Source of the DNA: Diplocarpon mali
Taxonomy: Eukaryota; Ascomycota; Leotiomycetes; Helotiales; Drepanopezizaceae
Assembly: GCA_024741835.1 (NCBI GenBank)
Contig: JAENRP010000028.1
Location: 183,272 to 247,271 of the forward strand
Length of the DNA stretch: 64,000 nt
Direction of reading: 5' to 3'
A program made the position numbers and the translations under genes. Under the pieces are notes generated by a model. That model did no database searches, was not told the DNA's origin, and saw only the letters and a list, made by a program, of their open reading frames with translations. Below, piece by piece: positions 21,093 through 33,545 of this stretch; within the stretch, counting starts at the first letter, position 1, and the number at the start of each line of letters is the position of its first letter.

Positions 21093-23020
21093 TCACACCA
21101 GCCTTCGTCTCCTGAACTCCACCTCTGCTTGAGTGTCAGGCTTGCAGGTAATATCAAGGTAAGTATTTTTCGGCCTCATCTCAACTCCTCCCTTCCCACT
21201 GACATCCCCCTTGAATCTGATATCCCAGTTCCGCAACAGCTCAATCAAAATCACCTTGATCTCGTTACTGGCAAAGAACCGTCCAGGACAAGCGTGATTG
21301 CCGTGGCCGAAGTTGAGAGAGTCCGAGGCCGTGGTGACATACTGGTACTTGTGCTCGTTCCCAGGGATTGCGCGCAGCTTGTAGAAGCGGAGGCCGTCGA
21401 ACTCCGAGACGGGCTTGGTTCCGGCAGGGTTGTGGGAGGGGTTGAAGATTTCAGTCGTGCTGGAATTGTGGATGGCATAGGCTGGGAAGCTGAAACATGT
21501 TCCTTTGGGGAGAGTAAGTCCCGTGGAGAGGGGGATTGAAGAGGTCGTGACTCGCTGTCCGCTGGCTGAGGTTGACCGTCAGCAGGCATGTTACGGGCAC
21601 AGATGCTTCGCAGAGGACTTACGCAATCCGGGCGGAGTAAGGCGCTGGCTCTCCTTCATGAAACTGTCGAGCTTCAACAGTTTTGGCAGGCTCGACTTCT
21701 TCAACTTCACGGTCCCGTCGCCGTCGATATCGCAGCCGTCGGTAGCAGTGACCTGCTCGATCTCATCTCTGAGTGGCTGGACGTACTCGGGGTATGTCGC
21801 CAGGTCGTATATGGCAGCGGTGGTAGCCATGGATGTCGTGTGGATGGCGGCCAGAGATACTGGGCGACGGTGTGAGCCTTGACCTGAAATGATTCGGACA
21901 TTTACTTACGAGCCATCTGGTGGCTTGACAAGAGGGCTGCATCGGTCCGCTTGTGTTGAGGAGTGCGCCTCAGCAGCCATGATATCATGACGCCCTGGTC
22001 GTCGTCGGCATCGTCCCGTGGACTCTTCTCCTTCTGATCCTTCGACAGCTGGGCATCCAGAATGGGCTTCAGGAGTTCTGCGCCCCTGTCGCGGAACTTC
22101 TTCAACTTCTTGAGCTCGGGGATGAAAGGCGCAACAATCGAGCGGAGAAAGGCAGGATAGGCGTTGACTGCATTCCTGGCTGCTATGGCATAGAAGGTGC
22201 TGGCTGCAAGTCAACATCGCATCCAGAGAATGATGCGGCGACAGTATTGAGTAGACGGGGCGGGAGAAGAACTCACTACATGATGCTCGCTTCGATCCAT
22301 TCTTCCTCGCGACACAGAGGTTGGCCGACGAAGACCCGGCCGCTGAGAAGGGCCACCAGTCGGGTGACCTTCCCGTAGAGCTTGAACGAAGTCCAGTCCT
22401 TGCACGGTCCGAACTCCTTGTTGAAGCCATATACAACCTCTTCTTGAAGGCTATTCAGGGTGCTGGCAATGTGCCTCGTAAGATCGACTTTGATTGCCTG
22501 GATCATCTCCGGGTGGTCGCCTCCGATACTGGTACGGTTAGAAGGGGTGCACAATGCCGCCGGAGAAGCGACAGGGTCTGCAGAGGAGAGAGATCTCCAT
22601 GCAATCAGGGGCACGTACTCCGTCTGCTTGTAAGCCATGACCCTCTTGACATATTCCGTGAGTGAAACCTTATTCTCGGGAAGATTGCGGACTTCGTCGA
22701 TGACTGACACGGGCAGTATGACCATCGGTACGCGCGATTGTACTATGAAAGGGCTGTTGGGATACTGATGAGATGCCATTAGTAGGCCTCTTGCCTAGAG
22801 CTCTAGGGACACGAACTCTTGCGGCGCCTTCCAACAAGGCTTCACGTTGATCATTACCGCCAGGGGCACCGACGACGGGCAGATCGAGCTTCTTGGGCAT
22901 GTCCGAGAAATACCTGACAATCGAGACCACCGCGAGAAGGATCGCAGCGCTCAGGAGCATCGGCGAGGTCAGGGCCGAGTCCATGATGCCACCCGAAGCC
23001 AGCTTCGAATAGGCAGCCAT
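21093..23020 (-). CDS. cytochrome P450 monooxygenase (ent-kaurene-oxidase-like fungal clade)
   Basis: Microsomal haem-thiolate monooxygenase of 533 residues. Exons 23020-22817, 22764-22619, 22528-22277, 22199-21910, 21859-21623 and 21565-21093 are all in phase. An N-terminal membrane anchor (LTSPMLLSAAILLAVVSIV) is followed by YPNSPFIVQS and GGDHPEMIQAIKVDLTRHIA, stretches typical of fungal P450s grouped with ent-kaurene oxidase. The I-helix region is AAIHTTSMATTAAIYDL. The ExxR motif is ESQR in DSFMKESQRLTPPG. The haem loop is FGHGNHACPGRFFA with the thiolate at Cys469. The C-terminus EVEFRRRRLV is intact. No terpene synthase or other pathway gene sits nearby, so the substrate cannot be inferred. 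Its promoter carries a 60-bp tandem duplication. Confidence 0.92.
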
Positions 23021-23150
23021 TGCAAGGCGTCTCGGGAGGGACGAGATATGGGTGATGTGATTCGGGGTTTGGAGGGAATCGTTTCGGGAGGCCAGAGGAG
23101 AGGACGAGAGAGACGGTATTGATGGGGAGGAGATGCTGCAGAGAGCGTGA

Positions 23151-23270
23151 CGTCGCACCGGATGCTCGCTGCTTCTTGTACTCTGGACTGATGCTGGGAA
23201 TGGAGCTCGACGTCGCACCGGATGCTCGCTGCTTCTTGTCCTCTGGACTTATCCTGGGAATGGAGACAGG
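23151..23270. repeat. 60-bp direct tandem repeat, two copies, upstream of the P450
   Basis: The block starting CGTCGCACCGGATGCTCG at 23151 recurs at 23211 with a period of exactly 60 bp; the copies differ at only a few positions. It lies 130-250 bp upstream of the P450 ATG. Confidence 0.85.
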
Positions 23271-26200
23271 GAAGAAGGCACCCGGTGTTTTACAAACAGC
23301 AAGGATACCTCCCACGAGCAGGTCTACATCATACCATGTGGCTCACTTCTGCCATCATTCCAGGAGGGATTTTCTCCCAAGTACCCATTTCCTCGGAAAA
23401 CGCTCCCCGCGGAATACGATTTTCTCGGGACTCTTAGAGGTTCAGTGCTACGTGCTAGGCGAGCGACTCATCCGCATATCTAAAACGTTGGCAGTTCGTA
23501 TGTTGATGAGAAACCTGTTGGATGTTCCCCATGACATCAATTTCTTCGCCGCATCCCTGGGCTCTACACCTGTTCGGGTTACATTACGATGTCGCCCTCG
23601 ACTGATCTGATTATGACTGGGATTGGGGCTACTGCCATCACTGCTGCCGTCTCTACTCTCATTGTTGTCGCTAGAATGCCGAGTCAGCCCAGAACCGCCT
23701 GGTCAACAACAATCAGTACTCCCAGACAACGGCCCAATCTTGAAGGGAGACACCGTATGCTCTCGGTCAAGTTGCTGGGGCATTCCCCTCGCCTCTACCG
23801 ATCCGAGATAGCTTGAACGCATGCTTGGGAACGAAGCCGAGCGTGTTTGTTTGACTCCGACCGCGTCGATGCTCCGATAGTCAGTCAATAATACGGTAAC
23901 CGTCTTTGCCGGGACGGACAACCCTCTTCGACAAAAGCCGTTGCTGGGAGAGTGGACCAGGCCAGCCACGTGACGTGCTCTACCGGGTAGCCGGGCTGCA
24001 TTGCATGGTGGAATGTGGGATCGGCAAACTGTCGCAACTGGAATGTTAAATTCGACCGATCCGGACTCGATGTTGCGTCTCCCCGACTCGCATTCGTACT
24101 CGGGTGCACGCGAGCACTGCCTACTACCAACTCTACGGGCCCTAAGCTGCTACAACTTACGAGAACAGTATCAGCCTCTCCCTTTTCAAGATATCTTGCA
24201 TACGCCGCGTGGCCATCATGAGCAGGCCGCGCGACCCCGTCGGCTTCTTGCGGTACTTGGAGGTAAGTCAACTCCGGTACGAGCCACGCCAACACCACAC
24301 ATTAGCCTACGTGCGACAGTGGTCCGAGATACGTTGCGCCAGGTTGCAGATATCCTTCGATGCCGTCTTTTTCCTAGCCTACGACGAGGTACATTGGGCC
24401 GCGTGTCTTTGAGCGTCGTCTTGTTAGAACGGGAGGGGAGTGTTTCACATACTTGCTAGATGAGCATCACCCCAATATCTTCCTGGGCCGGATTTCTCCC
24501 AATCGCTCTCCCCAAACAAGCCTTGCGCGCCTCGTCGTGGTTGACCGCTGGCAGACCCTTCAAACATGTTAATCTCACTTCGTACGTCGATCCCTCCGAC
24601 CTGCGCAACCGACGTGACTCTCCCCAGCTTTCCGTGCAACCTGATGTTTCGTGTGTCTCCCTGGTTGCGCCCAAGTACCACTTTGATTTGGTGCTCGTCC
24701 GTTTCGAGTACTGTGAGATAGCGTCGACGCATAGCAGCCTCTCAGTCGCGGAGGGTAACGTAGGGGCGTCTCTCTCAGGAGGGTAGGAGGAGTACACCTG
24801 CAACATGTCTTTTCTTGTTCATAGTACTTGAAACTCGGGACTCTGCCGTGGAATCAAAGAGCACGAGAGGAATTGTCTCTACCTCTCAACAACATACTTT
24901 CCACTTGCGATAGATTCATGTGCAAACCACAGTCGGATCATGGTGTTGAGCATTCCAACGATAATTGCCCAATCAAGCTGAGCGTCCCAATCCCACACCA
25001 CTGCAACTGACAGGTCACCATACTGACTTCACCGCTGTACCGTGACGTGCTCTAACGCTTACAATCGATTTGTAGCGTGGTATGCTATCAAGAAGCACTT
25101 CCTTTTGCCTTTCCCTGTGCAAGACGTGCTCCGACGCTCACCTGAATCAGCCTCCAGCGTTGTCTGCCGTCGAACGGCGCCTCCTTTTCTGGACAGAAGA
25201 ACAGCGTGCAAGTGGTGTTCATTGTCAACAAGGGGGCCCCGGGACAGCTGTTTGCAATACCATGTAACTCTGTCAATCGTCGGTGAGAATCAGTGTATAG
25301 AATAGATCAGAGCACTCCATGGGATAGACTCTAGCCTAGCGGCGAGAGAAGTGCTACCCTCTTCATGTTTGGCTTGTAAGGAAGACTGTCGGTACTGAAG
25401 AGACGGGGCTCAACACTTAACCGATGTACATCTTTACTCTTGTGGAGTACCCATTTCTTCTCAAGGGCTACACCTACAGCCTTCTGCTCATAATCCTATT
25501 CTAGTAGAGCAGATCTTTCTCTCGAGGGCGTCTCCCTGTAAATTCTGGAAGCTATAGCCTTGGTGATTGCTTCCTCGCGGAGGTGTGCAGGAGCACTTAT
25601 CGACCAGCTGTTTCAAGGAGCAAGGCAGTTTATAGATGATCTGAGCTTCTGAATAGCTACTTGTATGGAGACACTGTTCAGTTATGTAACGATAATGTGC
25701 GTCAAGGACCTCATGCAGCAGAGATCGGAGATATGAATGGCCCGAAAGTAAGGGCAGGAGTCATTAGGCCTACTTGGGTAAGGCGAGCGCTTGGCACCGC
25801 TACTCTATCGCGACGACTCTTCATGCTGGCGACGATCGGGTCCCTGTATGTACTCCAACACGAAGACGAAGCCGAAAACGAAAAAACGAGCAGCCAGAAG
25901 ACTCACGACCAACCTCGAGGCGGTGCGCCCTCAAGCCCCTCAGTGGGCTGCAAACCCATACTAAAACCAGCTGATCCGCCTCCCCCACAACAGGGGGTTC
26001 TACCCAGTTTGATGGAAACGACTTCGAGCGTGGTTCTCAAATCCGAAGGCCGAAAATGCGAACCTCTCCCTGTATGCTCGGTCGTCGCACGATGAGCCGG
26101 CACCGAACGGCAACTCCATCCCTACAAAGGAATATATGGCTGCTGATGGGTCTGGCATCAGTGACCGTCGGCGTTGCGATTCTGCACAGATCACGTGATA

Positions 26201-27154
26201 TCAGATTTCCTGCTTTGTTGTTGTCTCCTTGTACCACGTGATGGGCTTCATGCATACAGCTTCAGAGTATGCTGGATTACAGGAGCCCAGCTATGATATG
26301 ATGTTTGGAAAACTACGCCCGTGGTCAGGTCACGAGTGCAGCGCACACGTAGGATAGGTCGACTCAGGCTGCCCTTCTCCATCCTGTGTAGGTAGGTAGA
26401 CATACAAGGCATACCGCGTATATCTGGGTAGAATCCGTCGGCTCACTCCTTTGCTGCTCTCGCTGCAAGACATGTGGCGTTACATGTTGCCCTACATGTT
26501 GCCCTACATGTTGCCCTACATGTTGCCCTACAGGTTGCCATCCAGAAAGTCAACTCTCCTCGCTCTCCACCCTCGCTTGGCCTGCTGCGACGTTCTCCAA
26601 ACACAACATCTACACACTTCTCTCCCGGTTTCCACATACTCTCTCAAGCCCCAGCCACGGATGTCGAGCAATCATCCTCCCCATCAGCGCCGTCTGGACT
26701 TTCACCCAGCTCGGCTAGACCACCTCTGGACGAGTACTCACGTGATCGCGGCTCTCAATTTTCGCCAGTTCATCTCTTCCCCCCCCTCCTCTTCATCCCA
26801 AGTTGACGTGGTGCACACGGGACATCACCTGAAGACGACGAGTGAGCCGTGCGTGCGCGGTGAGACTGATCGCATTTCCCTCGAGGCTATATATGGTCCG
26901 TCTCTAGGCCCGCCAGCAGCACTTTAGTGGCCGTTTAAAGTTTGAGAGCTCCCTGACTCGCGGCGACGTCAAGATATATCCATGTAGCCGACTAGTACGA
27001 TAAGAGCGAAGTGGGGAAGATATTAGCTGAACCTCGAAATTCGGATTGCTCGTACATATCGAGCAGTTCTGTTCTCAAGCTTTCCCCGCCAACGACGTCA
27101 CGAGCGCAGGTCGCACGAGTTACTTGCGTAGAAGGGAGAGGTCACGGCCAGACC
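23271..27154. other. long intergenic region, no supported gene
   Basis: Nearly 4 kb between the P450 promoter and the Zn2Cys6 gene. Frames around 23.6-24.8 kb are open in short pieces and may be remnants of a lost gene, but no family could be recognised. A 12-bp minisatellite lies at 26481. Confidence 0.5.
26481..26540. repeat. 12-bp minisatellite, five copies
   Basis: TACATGTTGCCC is repeated four times exactly and a fifth time with two changes. Each unit contains the palindrome ACATGT. Confidence 0.9.
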
Positions 27155-29480
27155 ATGTCCCAGTCCGCCTCACCCCAAGCGCTTCGGGCCGGGCCGGCAC
27201 AGGACGCTCACGACGAGGACTCCCTCCGAAGCAAGAGAATCGTGCGGAGCTACATCGCCTGCAAGAGATGCCACACGCAAAAGGTCAAGTGCAGTGGCGA
27301 GACGCCGTGCAGGAATTGCAAAGGCTCCAAGGTCCCCGTGGAGTGCGTCTACCCAGTTCGAGACCGGAAAGTCGCAGTGTCGGAGCGGTAGGTCTGGAGT
27401 CGCGTTCTCGCTCCCCCGCTCCCCCAGCTCGAGTCGCGCTGATACGCGTCTAGATACCTGAAGCAGCTCGAGTGTGAGAACAAGTCTCTGAAGCGCAGAT
27501 TCCTCCAACAAGAGCAGGCCCCCGGCACCGAGTCACCGAATGCGCGGACCGACCCCAACCATCTGCAGAAGAGGACGGCGACTGCCAGCGTGCCGAGTGC
27601 CCAAGAAGCGAATACCTTCAGCCCCGCGGAGCAGAGTACGGCGGGAGAGGAGGATCTGGGCCCGGGCGTGGACGAGACCAACATCCAGCCGTACGTCGGA
27701 GAAGCCGCATGTACGACCTTTGGCTCCAAGCTTCGACAGTTCCTCCTGGGGGAGGACAACCCGCCGATACCCAGCCGGCCGAGATACTACAAGAACCAGA
27801 GGATGCTGCGCGCTTCCTCGACCGACTGCCAGCTGCCCAACCGGAGCGATGCGCAGCTCCTGGTCCGCGTGGTGCTCCGGTTTATCGGGCCCGACTATCA
27901 CCTGCTACGCCGCACATCCTTCTTGGAGCGGCTCGAGGAGACATATCAACTCGAGGTCCTGAACGACCCCATCTGGCTGTGCAGGCTGTTTACTGTGTTC
28001 GCGCTCGGCGAGATCTACACGGTGCGCTCCACGAAGCCGCGAGGGAACGGCGTGCCCGGGATCTCGTTCTTCTTGAAGGCCCTGGACTTCTTTCAGGATC
28101 TGTACGAGGAGCCGACGGTCGAGTACATCGAGACGCTTCTCCTGCTGGTACGTGTCCCTCGGTCGTACTGGACGTCAGCACGATGCACTGCTAACCACGC
28201 CAAGTCCTTCTACTCTACTACCCTCAACCGGCGGAATACGGCCTACACCTATATCGGACTCGCCATGCGTTTGTCACTGATGCTCGGTCTGCACCGGAAA
28301 ATACCGGAAAACTCGCCGCTGTCAGCCTCGGAGCGGCAGCACCGTATCCGGGTGTAAGTCAGGCACGGGGCAGAACTCCCCTCTTCTAGACCAACGGTGC
28401 TTCCCTTGCTGACTCACCATGTCCAGGTGGTGGACAGTGTACTGCTTGGATCGGATGATGTCTTCCAAGGTCGGCCACCCCGCCATGATGCAGGACACGG
28501 ACATCGATGCAGAGCTCCCGTCACTCGACGGGCTCTCCCAGAAGGACGTGGCGGACTTCTACGACCCGGCGTACCTCACGGCGTCGATATCGCTGGCACG
28601 GATTGTGGGGAGCGTGCTCGGGAATATATATCACATCCCGCAGCCGGGCAGGACTAATACGTTTGTGCAAGGGGTCCAGACGATCTGGACGAGCCTGAGG
28701 GACTTCCGCAGCGGACTACCCCCGCTGCTGCGCCTAGACCCGAACAACTCGCCCATGTACGCCAACCGATCCGTGGCATCTCTGCATCTTCACTTCAACC
28801 AAGTAAGTAGAAGAGTTGAGCGGCTGCTTCCAGTACTGATAGATCTCAGTGCGTGATCCTGACGACGCGGCCAATCCTGTTTTACGTCTTTCGTCAGAAG
28901 TTTGACCGAGACACTGGGCCCCACGCCGGGAAGCCGCTTGCCCTCCCTCATATGGTAACAGTGCTGGCGGACGCCTGCGTGCAGACCGCGCGGTCCTCCA
29001 ACCAGATCCTCTCCCAGCTCTGGGTCGATGGGTGCCTCGCCATGTATGGATTCTACGACGCTCTCTCCATCTTCTCCTCAACCCTCGTGCTCATGTTGTC
29101 GTCCGCCATGGATGATATCGATAACAACGCCAGCATGGACCATGACGCGATAGGGGTGGCGTGGAGCCTCCTGCGATCGATGAAAGACGACGGGAACGTC
29201 CCGGCTGGCGATTACTTTGATCAGCTGGCGATCTTGAAGGAGGAGCTGCAGAGTGCGTGCGCCAAGAAGATGAAGCACCTGAAGGCACCGGCCGCCACGA
29301 GCGAAGCCGCTGGTCTGCACGCGATGGCAGGGACCAGCGGCCTTGAGAATGCCCCGAATGTAGTGGATATGCGCCACCAGTCTGGCCCGGGGCCACTGCA
29401 CATCCCCGTCATGAACCACACTCACGTCAACGCGGCCGATGCCTTCAACGATCCCTTCACCGGGTTATGGTCCCAGCCAG

Positions 29481-29514
<34 letters not shown>

Positions 29515-29635
29515 CCCAGCCCAGATGCCAGGCCACGCGGCGTGGGCTCCGGCGGCGATGGATAACATGTTCGCACCCAATGTAAATGACCAGTTCTTGT
29601 GGGACTTTGATTGGGAGAATGTCGGGAGACTCTGA
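27155..29635 (+). CDS. Zn2Cys6 fungal transcription factor
   Basis: Nuclear DNA-binding regulator of 745 residues. Exons 27155-27387, 27454-28147, 28205-28353, 28427-28802 and 28850-29635 are all in phase. The binuclear zinc cluster has Cys36, 39, 46, 52, 55 and 64 (CKRCHTQKVKC then CRNC and VEC), and a short coiled linker YLKQLECENKSLKRRF follows. The fungal-specific middle homology domain includes FFLKALDFFQDLYEEPTVEY, AYTYIGLAMRLSLMLGLHRK and WWTVYCLDRMMSSKVGHPAM. The tail holds a ten-Gln run encoded by uninterrupted CAG (29483-29512) and ends with an acidic/aromatic segment (NDQFLWDFDWENV), a plausible activation domain. The ATG at 27155 was preferred over an in-frame ATG at 27011. Target genes are unknown. 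Confidence 0.92.
29483..29512 (+). repeat. CAG trinucleotide run encoding polyglutamine
   Basis: Ten consecutive CAG codons within the Zn2Cys6 gene; likely length-variable. Confidence 0.9.
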
Positions 29636-30429
29636 GGTNGGGGGGGGGGGGAGGAGAAGTCGGGCAGGTAGCAGGCTAGATACATATATACCTACGTACA
29701 CCAGTGAGGACCGGGATTCCCTGACGGGATCTGACCAAATGCCGAGAGTATCCGGGCTGCCCAGTCAGATGTGTCAGCGAGGATTCAAGGGTGACGGGTT
29801 CGAATGCCGGAGGTACCTTACTTATGTTCGTTCCGCATTGGCATGAGCTCCGGATCGACCATGGGGTTTGGCATCAGATTCTTCGGCCCCGTCTGTTCTA
29901 TTTATGAATAGCGTCCGCCGTCCGCCGCGCCGGAATGTCGTGCGAGTGGCCATGCCTCAGCAGCCCCCCTCCCCCCACTTCGTAAGAACTGGCCAGGCAC
30001 CGACCGACGTCGTAGTACGTGCAGTGTCTTCCCTCCGCTCCGTGAGAAGCGCGCCGCGGCAGCACAGACCGGGGCCCAGCCCGCTGTACGGACAAGCCCG
30101 GCTCACGACTCAAGCACAGAAAAGACGCACATTTCGCGCGAAGATCCGACCTGACGAGCCCCGTGGCGAGAGCGAGAGCGAGAGCGAGAGCGAGAGAGAG
30201 ATCGAGAGGCACCTCCGGAAGTGTTGTGTCCTGGACACAGTCGACCGATTACGAGCGACGAGCTCCATCTGTCAAATAGTGGGCCGAATCCCCCCGCCGA
30301 GCCGTCTGTCCAATAGCCGAGATCTCGTTTTCGATTTTCGGACCTACGCCTACGGCCGCCATCCCCGCCGGCCGACCCCGCCCAGCGGAGAAACGGCATT
30401 CTAGCTTTCTTGGCACACCCGTGACATGC
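29636..30429. other. intergenic with poly-G tract, single N at 29639 and a GCGAGA microsatellite
   Basis: A poly-G run follows the N at 29639. A (GCGAGA)n tract lies at about 30167-30204. No gene recognised; the missing 5' part of the oxoprolinase pseudogene could not be traced here. Confidence 0.6.
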
Positions 30430-33400
30430 TCGTCTGCTCTCGTCTCCAGTTCTCTCCTCCAGTGGTCTCCTCCAGTTCACCTCTCAAGATCTCGACAACC
30501 TCCACGCGATCCCCGACGGCCTCCGCCCTGCCGTCGACACCGGTGGACCCCGGCCTGGTGGGTAAGCCCCTCCCCCTTTCCCCTCCCTTCCCCGGAACTT
30601 CCCACAGCTCGGCGACTTCATTCACTCTATCGCATCGAACAGTTAGGCCAGCCCTGCACCGGTCTCCGAGCTGTGCTCTTGGGGGAGTCGTGGGGACGAT
30701 AAAAGACGTGCTACGACGAGATGGCACAGGTCCTCGTCCGGGGCTCCGCGAGGAGGCACCACGGCAGACGGGTCGAGATCTGGAGGACCCGATGAGCACT
30801 TGCTGGAGAGCACCATCGCAGGAGTCACCCTCCCGAGCCCTCCGACTCGACAGGCATACTGCGGCAGCCGGCGAGGATCGGTGCTGTTTCGGCGAATGGT
30901 CGGCAATTTGGTGATCGGGCCAGACTCCGCAGCAGCTTTCCCGGGCCTGCGGCATGCTCTGCTACAGGAGAGGCCCCTGACGATCACCGACGCGCATCTG
31001 ATGCTGGCACGCCGGTTGCCGGATTTTCTCCACGCTCGACTATGACGCCACGCGAGCCAGGTTCTTGGAGCTGAGGAGGTCCACCGGCGGGGGGAAGGAT
31101 AGGTGCTCGCAGCTCCGCGGCGAGGAAGTGGCCCACGGCTTCGTGCCTGTAGCAATACATGACGGACCCGGAACACCAGCCCCATAGCCTTGCGTGCTGT
31201 GCTGGTGCAGGGGGCCAGCACGGAACAGCTACTCCCGGCATCCAGCGAGTGACCGACCGTCCATCGCTTGTCTGCGTACGAACTGGCACTGGCTGACATC
31301 GAGGTGGAATTCCCAGAGCCGGCCTGACCTGTTCAACGACGAGACCAGGGCGAGCATTCACGGCAGACCGGAGTCTCTCCAGACCAGAGCTCTGGAGGAT
31401 GCCGCCTCGCACGGCTTCAGAGATGACCAGGTTATCCACACTGCCACGAGCATGAGATACGTTGGCAGTGCTACGGCACTGGCAGATCCAAAGCCTGCGG
31501 ACGGGGACTCTAGAGCTGCCTCGAGGAGACGACACATGCGAGTTCGCTCTCCCCCGCATCGAAGGATCTAGGTCGACGATGTCCGCGTTCGCAAAGTCGG
31601 GCAGAGCCTCGGCATACAGACGTCTAATCCCTTCTAGGAGCTGATGGGCTCGTAATCCCTGCCCGTCTTGGGAATGACGAGGCTGCAAGCACGAGAGGTT
31701 TACGAAGTATCTCGCTTCAACAGACTGGCTGGACCGATTACCCCCATCTTCCACCTCGAAAATCGGCCCGTCTCCCCGGACCCGCCATGATGATCGACTC
31801 GACCCAGCAGTATTTGCCGACCCCCGCATGCGAAGCAGCCATAACGAGACAGCACGCGAGTGTTGATCTGCTGGAAGGTCTCCCGGCCGATCCGCAACCC
31901 TGGTTCACGAGCATTGCCGAGCAGACGGTACGGCCGCCATCTCTACCATTATCAACGTGCGGCTCGAGCTCCTCCCACGACTGCCGCTCGGTGGCCATCG
32001 TACCTCACGTCCCGGGTCATGTTCGCTCCGTGGCTACGCGATCGCGTATCAGACGATGCTACTTAGTCCATGGCGAAATAATCTGAGGTTTTCTGTCTGT
32101 GCGCTATACTAGAACTCTCTTTTGTGCAGGGGTTTCGATAGGGGGTAATTGAAGCTTAGGAATCAATAACAGTTGAGATAATTAGATATTTGATTAGGGA
32201 AATGCCAAATAGATGTAAAGCAGTGATTGACGCAAAAGGTAGCTATATAAAATATTAAAGAATTTAATAAAAGCAGTATTGCCAAGAATCTAGTGTGCAC
32301 AGACAGGGAACCTCAGATTATTACGCCCTGTACGAAGTACATCCAGGCCCCTGGGACCCGGCGACGTGCTGCTCTCGAACATCCTGTCTCAGGATGCACG
32401 CACTTGTCCGACCGGGAGCCACCCACCCCGCCTTGACGAGACCCTGCTCTCTGTGATCACGCGGACATGAGCGGGATCGCGGCTGGATATGCTGCTTGAC
32501 TCTCTACCGAGCTCTGGCAGGAAGACGCTGCGGTGCAACCATCCAAGATGGTCTGAGAAGGGTGTTTGATGAAGCTCTCACGCTCGTGTCGACATTTCCC
32601 TAGATGCCGGCCATAGAGACCCGAGGTGTACTCCTCGATCATAGCGGACAGGGGTCCGACGCCTCTCTTGATCGTAGATGGCAGCCTTCAAATCCGCAGG
32701 ATCATCTCTCGAGGTACGAGTCCCACCACATCTCCGGTACCAGGCTCGCCGTGCAGGAGATTCACAACACTAGCTCCTGAAGGGCTCAGGACGCGGCTCG
32801 AGGTTCAGCCGCTCGATCGACGTCCTGAACGAGACGGGCTCGGCACGGTTCGGCTTTGCTGGAACCGGACCCGAGCCCTTCACCAACCTGGACGCACACT
32901 CGCAATCATATACAGCGGCATCGTGCCCGGTCCACGAACCATGGTCTCCTCCGACATCCCGCTGAACCGTCTCCTATACCCATCGGCGCTTTCTGCCCGC
33001 CAAACAAGTTGCCGTCTCCTCCGCCCACGCAGCCACTTTCGGATTCAACGTGGAGACTTCTCAGCGCACCATCGATCTCGTCTTCAAAGCTCTAGGCCGC
33101 CGCTGCAAGCCAGGGGCTCAAGAACAAACGTCGGCTATGGCTATGGCGGCACGGACGGATCCGGCTACTACGAGACCATCGCCGGCGAGCCGGCGCAAGA
33201 CGGCGTGCCTTCGCAAGCCACCACCAGGATGGCGGATCCCGAAGTCTTGGAGAAGGTACCCGGTCTTCCGCAAGGGAGGTGGCGGTGCGGGCGGAAACAG
33301 AGACCGTGGCGTCCGTGGCGTGGAGATCCGCCGGCCATCACGAGTCGGTGACTGAGTGAGGGGAGAGTCACCGCACCTTGCAGCGTGGCTGTGGGAGGCG

Positions 33401-33545
33401 CAGGTAAGCGGGTGTCAGCTTATGGAACGATTCGCTGAGGACTAACAGTCTGGATGAAGGCGTTGGTCGTGATGAGCGCAGGAGACCGGGCTGGCACCTG
33501 AGGAGGTGGTTATGGAGTGGAGGGCCGGGAGAGATTGCGGATGGG
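30430..33545 (+). pseudogene. 5-oxoprolinase / hydantoinase A-B pseudogene, interrupted by a transposon
   Basis: ATP-dependent 5-oxoprolinase opens 5-oxoproline to glutamate in the gamma-glutamyl cycle and is normally about 1,280 residues. Scattered over three frames, with stops and frameshifts between them, are pieces in the correct family order. HyuA part: LESTIAGVTLPSP (30800), GPDSAAAFPG and PLTITDAHLML (about 30920-31010), DLFNDETRASIH (31326). HyuB part: FTSIAEQ (31904), YEVHPGPLGPGDVLLSN (32330), HADMSGIAAG and STELWQEDAA (32459-32535), ETGSARFGFAGTGPEPF (32830), VETSQRTIDLVFKAL (33047), GYYETIAGE (33161), MADPEVLEK (33229), GGGYGVEG (33500). The first 300 or so residues are not seen. 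Base composition is GC-rich, so decay was by indels and substitutions, not RIP. A Tc1/mariner derivative sits at 32081-32318 within it. Confidence 0.8.
32081..32318 (+). mobile_element. 238-bp non-autonomous Tc1/mariner deletion derivative
   Basis: Terminal inverted repeats of about 30 bp (ATCTGAGGTT...TGTCTGTGC at both ends) are flanked by TA dinucleotides at 32079-32080 and 32319-32320, the target duplication expected of this superfamily. The interior keeps the last 33 codons of a DDE transposase in frame, ending MPNRCKAVIDAKGSYIKY and a stop, so it is an internally deleted copy and not an unrelated MITE. Its 3' 160 bp and part of its 5' end match the long element at 42400-43640. It lies inside the oxoprolinase pseudogene. 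Confidence 0.85.

Noticed and set aside
18837..29635. Secondary-metabolite cluster around the P450 and Zn2Cys6 factor
   Set aside because: No polyketide synthase, peptide synthetase, terpene cyclase or other core enzyme lies nearby and the two genes are 4 kb apart.
29785..29815. GGGTTCGAATGCC, a tRNA T-loop-like string
   Set aside because: The flanking bases do not pair as a T-stem and no acceptor or anticodon arm can be drawn.
32626..33351. 241-codon open frame that could be taken for a gene
   Set aside because: It switches in and out of the oxoprolinase frame; recognised motifs occur in all three frames, so it is pseudogene sequence.
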